NCBI GenBank assembly: GCA_039566865.1
Contig: CM076955.1
Location: 5,024,501 to 5,088,500, forward strand
Reading direction: 5' to 3'
Length of the DNA stretch: 64,000 bases
Source of the DNA: Aurelia coerulea
Lineage: Eukaryota > Cnidaria > Scyphozoa > Semaeostomeae > Ulmaridae
Each line of letters starts with the position of its first letter. Within the stretch, counting starts at the first letter, position 1. Below, one piece after another: positions 53,601 through 56,600 of the stretch. The notes beneath the pieces are model-generated. The model ran no database searches. It had not been told where the DNA came from and saw only the letters and a list, made by a program, of their open reading frames with translations. The position numbers and the translations under genes are program-made.

Positions 53601-56600
53601 CTAAATTCTCTTTTTGTTGGACCCAAGCAAATATGTATTCTTTTTTCTGGGACACCCGGGAGTTCTGCAAATACAGGATATATCTTTTGGTATACTTAGT
53701 ATTTTGTTACAGAGTACTCTTATTTTTTGCAGTATCGAATCTTTTGTCCACAAAATGTTTCCAAATGCTATTGAAACTGAGAGATTTGGACAAAGATTTA
53801 TGTACAAGATTCCAAAGGATGATGTTGGAAAATTATCAGATATTTTTGCTAAATTTGAAGAAGGTATGTAACATATATTTCTATAATGTTCGCCCTTATT
53901 GTCGCTGCTGCTACCTTGACTATTACCTCCTCGCCTGCAAACCAGCACCTTTTTTATATATATTCAATATATAAAATCAACGCAGTATGATAAACTCCTA
54001 TCGGTAGAGAAGCACTTTAAAGAGCAAAATCATGTCTTTGAAAGAGACACAAGATTTATAATAATTTAAAGAATTGAAAAAGAAAACGTCGAAAATATGA
54101 CACAATTATTAGAGACACACGAGGATAACTGGATAAAACGACTGCAGACTCTTTCCCCTAAGGGCCTGAACAATAAACTCAACCATCCTGACAATTATTG
54201 ATTTCTAGAAATCCCCCAAGATAACCCATGGATAGGCCACTTTTTCCGTTCATAAAATTGTGCAATACTTTGTTTCCCTGTGGCCTATCATTTTCTACAC
54301 ATAAAACATAATATCTGACGTAAATTAAGGATTCATATGACGTGTCACGCGACCCCTTTTAGGCCACGTGATCTCATTAACATCACGTGACCACTAAAAA
54401 GGCTATAAAAAGGCATGTAACCTTGTAAAAATTCATTCTCCTGACGATGACCATAGAGACGAAACACATCGAGAACAGTAGAAGAGAAATAAAGGATTAA
54501 AGAACTTCAAGCCGTCTTTTCATTGCGTACACCTTTATTCAATATGAAAAGTTTACAATAACGAATTACCTAAGACATTACCTACGAACTACTATACAAC
54601 ACTACAAGAGGAGCAAAAGATCATGACTACCCCCTGGCCTTATCGTGAAGAACATAGAACTAAAATACAACTAAATGTATAATTACGAAATGCTACAAAA
54701 AACAACTCTTCCGGATAAATACTTGATCCGGATTCACATTAGATGTCAGGCCAACATTGGCGATGATGATGAACGATCACAGCCCCATCTGATATCAACT
54801 GTCCCGGTCCGTCACTGCTCCCCACCCCATTGCTCAAGATCCGCTAACAGGGTAGAGTTTCTTCAGGGACCGCGCAGCGGTTTCAAAGTGGGGGGCTGAG
54901 CTGCGAGCGAAGGGAGCTATGATGGGGGTCCGGGGGCTTCGGTAAATTTTTTGAGACCACGCCCTTGAGAACGTCGGAAAACGCCCCTTTCAAAAAAGAC
55001 TTGCCTCTTTACATCCATATTTGTATACAGTTCGGTTCAGAAAAGATTTAATTACTATGAATAGAGACATCCAGCGAAATGAACAACAAAGCGTTTCTTC
55101 TGAAAAAAATTATTACTACCGGGTGTCCCAAAAAATGTATACAGATTTGGTTGACTCTAGCAATGTGAATTTAGTTTTAATCAATATCTAATTGGTCTCA
55201 GAATGTTCCTCAATAGTTAACTTGGACATAGATACCTCGTTTGTTGGTATTAGTGCTGTGAGAGCAGAGATGTACATCTTCAAAGCTCAAATTTGCCTCT
55301 TCCTGCAAACCAGAGCTTTAGCCTTTTGGCCTTAGCAAATTCTTAAGGCACAGGGTATAAATCAACGATAGCCTGAATAAAATTGGAAAAATATTAAATT
55401 TGGTGTTATTCTGTCACCCCCCATTCACTCATGGGGCAGTTTCTTAATTTTTCATTAATTTCAGTTCTTAATTTCGATGTGCTTCAGGAACTTGCTTAGG
55501 CCAAAAGGCCAAAGCTCTGGTTTGCAGGTGGACGCAAATTTGAGCTTTCAGTATTGATATTTCTGCCCTCATAGCATCAATGCCAACAAACGAGGTATCT
55601 ATGTTCAAGTTATCAATTAAGGAACATTTGGAGAGTGATTAGTCATTGATTAAAGCTAAATTCACATCGCTGGAGTCACTCAAATCTGTATACTTTTTTT
55701 TGGGACACCCGGTACTTAAAATCTGTCAGAGCAATGCGATGCTTGGTCATTTTTAACGAAATCTTTAGCAATTTTCAAGAGGGACATCGTGTCTATTCGT
55801 TGTTTATGAAAGTTCCATATCGCCAGCTCGGTTGAATCTTGATTGCTTCATGTTTGAACGAAGCCATATTTTTTGAGGCGTCTAGCCATTGAGAAAGATA
55901 TCTCAGCAGATGCAGCAGATCATGTTTTACGTTATACTAAATATACCACGGTTGCCCGGTTGACACACAAATTTGTGTATGAGTAGTTTTTCTTCGTTAT
56001 CATTGATTTATTTGAATGAAAAAAATTGAAATTCTTTGAAAAAAGTGGGGGGCTATTAGACTGATTACGATGAGTCCCAGTAATCGCTATCCAAAACGAG
56101 ACTATTACACCAGACCGAGACCGCTCTTACTGGGACTCATAATATTACGGCAATATTTTTGGACTGACTTTTTTCACTTTTGAACGCCCTTGGGAACGAG
56201 GCTGCTATACACAGTCATGTACAAAGTACACAACCAAATACAACGCCATTAAAATCTCTGCAAATTCGATTGATTGATGTTGACCAACGGAAACTCGAAG
56301 CTCAAAGCAGAGTTTCAAGGAGCGTGGCCAGACAGAACAAAGTCTTACGAACAAGAATACCATGAAAACAGTTAGCGACAATATCAAATCTTGTACGTAG
56401 GTACTATTTTGCTGCTTTCGCTAAGCATCAACTGATTTATTGTGAAGTTTTCAAATCAATGTGTTTCATTTGAAAACTACACATGTTTGTGCTTTTCTGC
56501 GCCTAGGCCCTTATCGAAACGAGGCAGGTATAGTCATTTCAAAATAATGGCGTTTGATTATGAGTCGTTGTTAGGAGCGTCCGGCAGTATTTCAATAGCG

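Noticed and set aside
54430..54470. A true hammerhead ribozyme
   Set aside because: Core-like words are present, but I could not form stem II or a closing stem I/III by eye; kept only as a low-weight observation.
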